A DNA stretch of 26,889 nucleotides from Guillardia theta CCMP2712. Its lineage: Eukaryota > Cryptophyceae > Pyrenomonadales > Geminigeraceae. This document shows, one piece after another, positions 24,401 through 26,889 of this stretch. Position 1 is the stretch's first letter; each line of letters opens with the position of its first letter. Position numbers and translations under genes: made by a program. The stretch lies in assembly GCF_000315625.1 (NCBI RefSeq), contig NW_005434404.1:14823-41711 (forward strand), in the 5' to 3' direction. Under the pieces are notes generated by a model. The model did no database searches. It saw only the letters and a list, made by a program, of their open reading frames with translations, and was not told the DNA's origin.

Positions 24401-26889
24401 CGCCAAAAACAAATCTTCTGCTCAGCATCTTGTCCAAACAACTTGATCAACAACAAGACGAGATTGCAACTCAACACCCTAATAATCTGTCATTTGCAGA
24501 CGACCTTGTCCTGATAGCACATTCAGTGAGAGAGATGAAAACGCTTGTCCAAGTGGTAGAGCGATTCTGTCGATGGAGTGGATTAGAACTGAACACGAAG
24601 AAATCTGAAATCACCAGCTTTGATTATCGGCTAAGAAGGGAGATCCCAGGAACACAGACCATCAAGTTCTTCGACAAGGAGTTTGTGAACCTACCACCGA
24701 CAAAATGGTTCAAATATCTAGGGATCCGGATCAGCTTGTGGAGACCAGGAGGAAGAGGCAACAAGGCGCACACCTGCCCCTTCACGTGGGGAGAGAAAGA
24801 ACACATCTTGGAGAAGACAAAAGAACTGACCAAGCTGATTGAATCATCTGCTTACTCGGCAGCCCAAAAATATTACCTGGTGAAGGTAGGCATCGTCAAT
24901 ATATTTAGATACTCGGCGGTACTGGTGAGCTGGTCTTGGTCAGACTTACAAACCTTAGATACCCTCTGGACCAGAGCATTCAAAAGAGCTATGGGATTGA
25001 GCAAGAGTACAAGCAACGCTATCTTTCACCTACCTTGGGACAAAGGAGGCCTCCAACTCCCCCATCCAGCACCCATCTTGGGAAGGGCGGCGATTCGGTA
25101 TCTAGAGAAAGAAACGAATAAGAAATGCAGGGTGGATGATGATATCAAAAGCAGTCTGATCCACAAACTAACATCATGGTGCAACCAATGGGGGTGTCAA
25201 ACAATAAACCAGCTACAACGAGAAATCAGATCGGGCAGACTCAAAGAGAACGAAGAGATAAGAGGACCGGAGAGACTCGCAATCTGGATAGCGGAAAAAA
25301 TGCAGACCACCATCAGTTGGGAAATGATTGAAAGCAAGATGAAACCGGGGACAATAGCCATCTTACATGACCTGGAGGACAAGATGCTCTCAGAAGAAAA
25401 CTCCCTGCTGTCCGGAGAAAACTCCCTACCTACATCTCCTGCTCGGCAAGGCTGGGAGAGTTTTGCAAAGGCATGGAGACTACTGCCCCAAGTAGGCTTC
25501 CACTCCATGACAAGTGTCTTACCCGTCCCAGATACCGAGGGCATCTCCCTGCACCTGCCCATCCGACTCTGGCCATTCCCAAAGCAAAGGGAACAAGCAG
25601 AAGACATCCTTGCACAATATCTGCAAGCGAATGTCATCTGGGCAAAACTCGGACTTGAGCAGGCAGGAACAGGGAAGAGAAGAAGGCCAGCCAGGGAGGA
25701 GGGGAAGCCTCTAAACAAGAGAAGGAAAGGAAAAAGGGAGGCTAGCCCACATGAACTTCAGCCACACAAGAAACTAGCCAGACCGGACCAAGGGAGAGAG
25801 GAAACGAATACGAAGGCTTGTACCCGGGTAATTTTGAGGCGGTGGCTCCAACATGACCCCACCTGTTATGATGAAGGAGGGAATCAGCAAGAAAGATTCT
25901 GTTACACTACAAGCAACATACCTTTCAAAGTTCAAGGGAACATAGCCATCTTTGAGCGATCTCAAATTGAAGAAAGCAAGACCGTGGATCCACCAATAGA
26001 ATGGTTGGAAGCGTCACTGGACTCGGCTCCCTTCGCATCTGCAACAAGGGAAGAGGACGGTAATAACCGAAGAGACTGCAATCAAAGCATCCATCTGCTG
26101 CTGGAAATAGTTAATGCATTGGACGACGGCGAAACAGAAGCTACAGCATGGTGGCAACAACTCGAGGAGGTAGTATCAGAGGTTCGCCAAGAAACAACAC
26201 AACCATTGGCATACGAGTTTTTACAACATCTAGCAGAGATTACAGCATGCGACATCAGTACATTTCGTAACTGGCCTACCCTACACACACATCCCCAGGC
26301 TCTGGACAAGAAGAGAGCAAGGGAACTGCACAGAGTGGTGGTTTGGATGGACAAACAAAAGAGATTTCGTGAACAAATCCTGGATACAATACATGTCATT
26401 CTGATAGGATGGAAGAATAACATTGATGAGATACCAGAAGGTTTTGAAATTATCAGCCGGGTCCCGAAAGGCGCTCAAATAGCTTATGCAGCAAACTTCT
26501 GGCAATCAGGGAATAGGTGTTTGATGAAGACTGCAGAGGAGTTATGGATACTAGTTAGGCACACACTCCCAACATACTTACGAGTCCAGCTTCAGGACAA
26601 CATCCTCCCAACGTATGAGGAGCTGTGTAACAGACGAAGGGATCAGATCCAGCCGTGCAGCGATCATCAAGGCGGAAGGCATTTCACAGCAGCTATTGAA
26701 GGAGACATCATGCAGGGCAGAAAAAACAGATCCATGCGAGTAGGATATGTTCTCCAACAAAAAGAGATGACGTCAGGAGGAGGGATGAAAATCAATGGGA
26801 AGTGCAGCATCATCCGAGCGAACACAATCGCAATCGGTTTACTTCTGCAACATGTCCTTGAGGAAGGAATACAGATCAAAAGGGAAATC
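20962..26889 (+). CDS. Element C ORF2 main part: APE endonuclease - reverse transcriptase polyprotein (open at 3' edge)
   Basis: This frame is open from 20953 to the window end; the first ATG is 20962, but a -1 frameshift from the Ulp1 frame is more likely. Order: acidic coiled-coil-like linker, proline-rich stretch (21480-21550), then APE domain: SHNVNG (21784), VVLLQE (E at 21877), NTHF (22147), GGDFN (D at 22258), LDHVF (22465) and VDH (22552), all active-site motifs present. A cysteine-rich motif (23557-23676) precedes the RT. RT: QRPICVLSSITRIFQAV, LLYLDFANFS (D at 24205), LRGLPQGSPAS (24370), LSFADD (24487-24504), NTKKSE and FKYLGI. The FADD box replaces the common YxDD. A bipartite basic NLS-like cluster sits at 25675-25740. 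The last 80 residues may be a degenerate RNase H-like fold. It would nick telomeric DNA and copy element RNA by target-primed reverse transcription. Confidence 0.92.
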   Translation, partial: MEGMCVNWAATNRRLQLWNFRFAASAADRKDTKENTSTQGGNKASPPISNGSCEQDRGIGHLLLDGLWGGSMEHVHMRETTQCICRALQHAQDTGYKEWQAAELTMERIPNRMERREDGQERAGDLQATQASEDARLQERLEDEQEQGGQGSTKLIAATVLQLQDRSAQVDILTSSPPPPPASCPVSPLQPPPPPQAMHTAPISKNDKETRGEEELPGPTKMQDGNSSHLQWATEAEEQILPAGSKPPTTTTDRSVQSTWVETHRKDNAPGNIISHNVNGCSQFVLKHILGYLIETYQPTVVLLQEVLVGGKRKEADLRMMIKKEWGCYRVFMTKGAGEGRKGKSDLRLVTLVHADLLPRPSPLLCRRADMLEEQNLQKRIQLLQIGKKEPIGICNTHFPTAAQGEDQDEMWATLSQMLKTEPSVKLTIIGGDFNASRQHPEIPMRVGYGSKSSVHRADERMEQGLNELGRSQMVTCEKMSRSSTHFTFSTWYKQGHHQAKLDHVFALHHPSCTVSLISQTAEDCIIGAAVDHRALVVNVSSLDAEGEQAIPKIEILPQRRDREATPRRKKRVVEMDKLSGRLGVEWAIALDEKIKAAQALHQDCDILELITTALPIKEIPLRGSSGKRHASKIQMDLKRKIKQLHKDLRNASEIPDFIDRAHKESSLHAKIRENMTKFKEICAAQDQEIFLKTCEEQRRRLGTIGSKESQNAMGKKSDFKPKAPMLSQLPEKCHPNTIELTSWRDLQPALQQPETAYLQELNPLIETFLQSNSKESSKTFWSARHQTMLHVEVLGARNQATLTQKLFITLAPAHAIVPIIRGLITQPGGWRLEGYKNIEQFLPMRLARDLEDETHTATFFAVNGCTMNGTCARAECQTKGRLIPLYDKSQKNEEASILFFCKSCQSLTSVKPPDFEPPEQINQHPTRDVEIAYPLEPGEIQVWIQKLANRKAAGMDLISNEILKALPDSAKEEIGKTISRALIGDKQTLKMLARVRLLPKNEICHVLENQRPICVLSSITRIFQAVIAHRLAKAAEKHKLLTNNQEGFRPEGGTIRQGHRLLNIIEEAQSNQHDLILLYLDFANFSNNVAVESIAKIMEVYGFHQCDVDVAISCSQGIALQIQTERFETAAIPLLRGLPQGSPASPPKTNLLLSILSKQLDQQQDEIATQHPNNLSFADDLVLIAHSVREMKTLVQVVERFCRWSGLELNTKKSEITSFDYRLRREIPGTQTIKFFDKEFVNLPPTKWFKYLGIRISLWRPGGRGNKAHTCPFTWGEKEHILEKTKELTKLIESSAYSAAQKYYLVKVGIVNIFRYSAVLVSWSWSDLQTLDTLWTRAFKRAMGLSKSTSNAIFHLPWDKGGLQLPHPAPILGRAAIRYLEKETNKKCRVDDDIKSSLIHKLTSWCNQWGCQTINQLQREIRSGRLKENEEIRGPERLAIWIAEKMQTTISWEMIESKMKPGTIAILHDLEDKMLSEENSLLSGENSLPTSPARQGWESFAKAWRLLPQVGFHSMTSVLPVPDTEGISLHLPIRLWPFPKQREQAEDILAQYLQANVIWAKLGLEQAGTGKRRRPAREEGKPLNKRRKGKREASPHELQPHKKLARPDQGREETNTKACTRVILRRWLQHDPTCYDEGGNQQERFCYTTSNIPFKVQGNIAIFERSQIEESKTVDPPIEWLEASLDSAPFASATREEDGNNRRDCNQSIHLLLEIVNALDDGETEATAWWQQLEEVVSEVRQETTQPLAYEFLQHLAEITACDISTFRNWPTLHTHPQALDKKRARELHRVVVWMDKQKRFREQILDTIHVILIGWKNNIDEIPEGFEIISRVPKGAQIAYAANFWQSGNRCLMKTAEELWILVRHTLPTYLRVQLQDNILPTYEELCNRRRDQIQPCSDHQGGRHFTAAIEGDIMQGRKNRSMRVGYVLQQKEMTSGGGMKINGKCSIIRANTIAIGLLLQHVLEEGIQIKREI
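21095..21102 (+). other. C8 run: candidate -1 frameshift site joining protease and endonuclease-RT
   Basis: Eight consecutive C residues within the overlap (20953-21430) of the Ulp1 frame and the APE-RT frame. Upstream of it the protease frame has the protein signature; downstream the other frame does. A homopolymer permits -1 slippage, but an indel mutation or sequencing error would look the same. A G8 run at about 21164-21171 is a second, less likely site. Confidence 0.5.

Larger units (their letters stand above)
17928..26889 (+). mobile_element. Element C: large autonomous-type non-LTR retrotransposon with Ulp1, APE and RT (3' end beyond window)
   Basis: At least 9 kb. Order: telomeric array, 26-bp repeats, short leader, ORF1 (18129-20246), TAATG overlap, Ulp1 protease frame, -1 frame change, APE endonuclease, reverse transcriptase, long C-terminal region still open at 26889. 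APE plus RT without LTRs or integrase defines a non-LTR (LINE) element. A Ulp1-like cysteine protease is known in NeSL-type LINEs, which use a restriction-like endonuclease. I do not know of a described family joining it to an APE endonuclease at telomeres. Confidence 0.88.

Noticed and set aside
20246-26889. Polinton/Maverick or adenovirus-like element because of the Ulp1-type protease
   Set aside because: No DNA polymerase B, integrase, packaging ATPase or capsid genes; APE plus RT with an AAT-tailed family indicates a LINE.
17928-26889. LTR retrotransposon
   Set aside because: No long terminal repeats, integrase or aspartic protease; RT motifs and the APE domain are of non-LTR type.

Overview
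The window looks like nuclear DNA of a photosynthetic protist. A cryptophyte such as Guillardia is my best guess; this is inference, not something I could verify. The reasons are spliceosomal introns mostly 41-96 nt long, an SR splicing factor, a fungal-type Zn2Cys6 regulator, a phosphoglycerate mutase with a long organelle-targeting-like leader, and plant-type TTTAGGG telomeric repeats. No rRNA, tRNA or prokaryotic operon structure was seen.

Left part (1-13,000): a 31-bp satellite (1-446) and a GC-rich zone (447-1260) lead into a G-rich non-coding stretch. An intronless Zn2Cys6 regulator follows (2638-4641, +), convergent with an intronless phosphoglycerate mutase (4840-5922, -). Next come a 13-exon SRSF1-type SR protein (6743-8228, -) and a 10-exon gene of unknown function (10048-12995, -). 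I reconstructed both spliced genes by hand from GT-AG introns with matching phases. Between them lie short repeats, foldbacks and recurring G-rich or GC-rich patches.

Right part (14,571-26,889): an array of telomere-associated non-LTR retrotransposons, all in the same orientation and separated by short TTTAGGG tracts. It holds a 65-nt 3' stub with an (AAT)n tail, a frameshifted coding-like fragment that runs straight into telomeric repeat, and a 5'-UTR-only fragment (element A). Then come a compact element encoding only an ORF1/Gag-like protein (element B, 15846-17885) and a large element open at the window edge (element C, 17928 onward). Element C encodes an ORF1, then an ORF2 made of a Ulp1-type cysteine protease, an APE-type endonuclease and a reverse transcriptase, with a possible degenerate RNase H-like segment at the edge. 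Its two ORFs overlap at TAATG, the stop-start arrangement known from the telomere-specific element SART1.

How it may work (inference): the G-rich strand reads left to right, so the chromosome end should lie to the right. Copies with an (AAT)n tail abut telomeric repeats distally, as expected for target-primed insertion into telomeric DNA. Copies without a 3' end look like broken ends healed by telomere addition. Element B, with Gag but no polymerase, recalls Drosophila HeT-A and would need enzymes from a relative of element C. The combination of Ulp1 protease, APE and RT with telomeric insertion, family-specific 5' tandem repeats and GNRA hairpins in the element B 3' UTR is the most novel content here.
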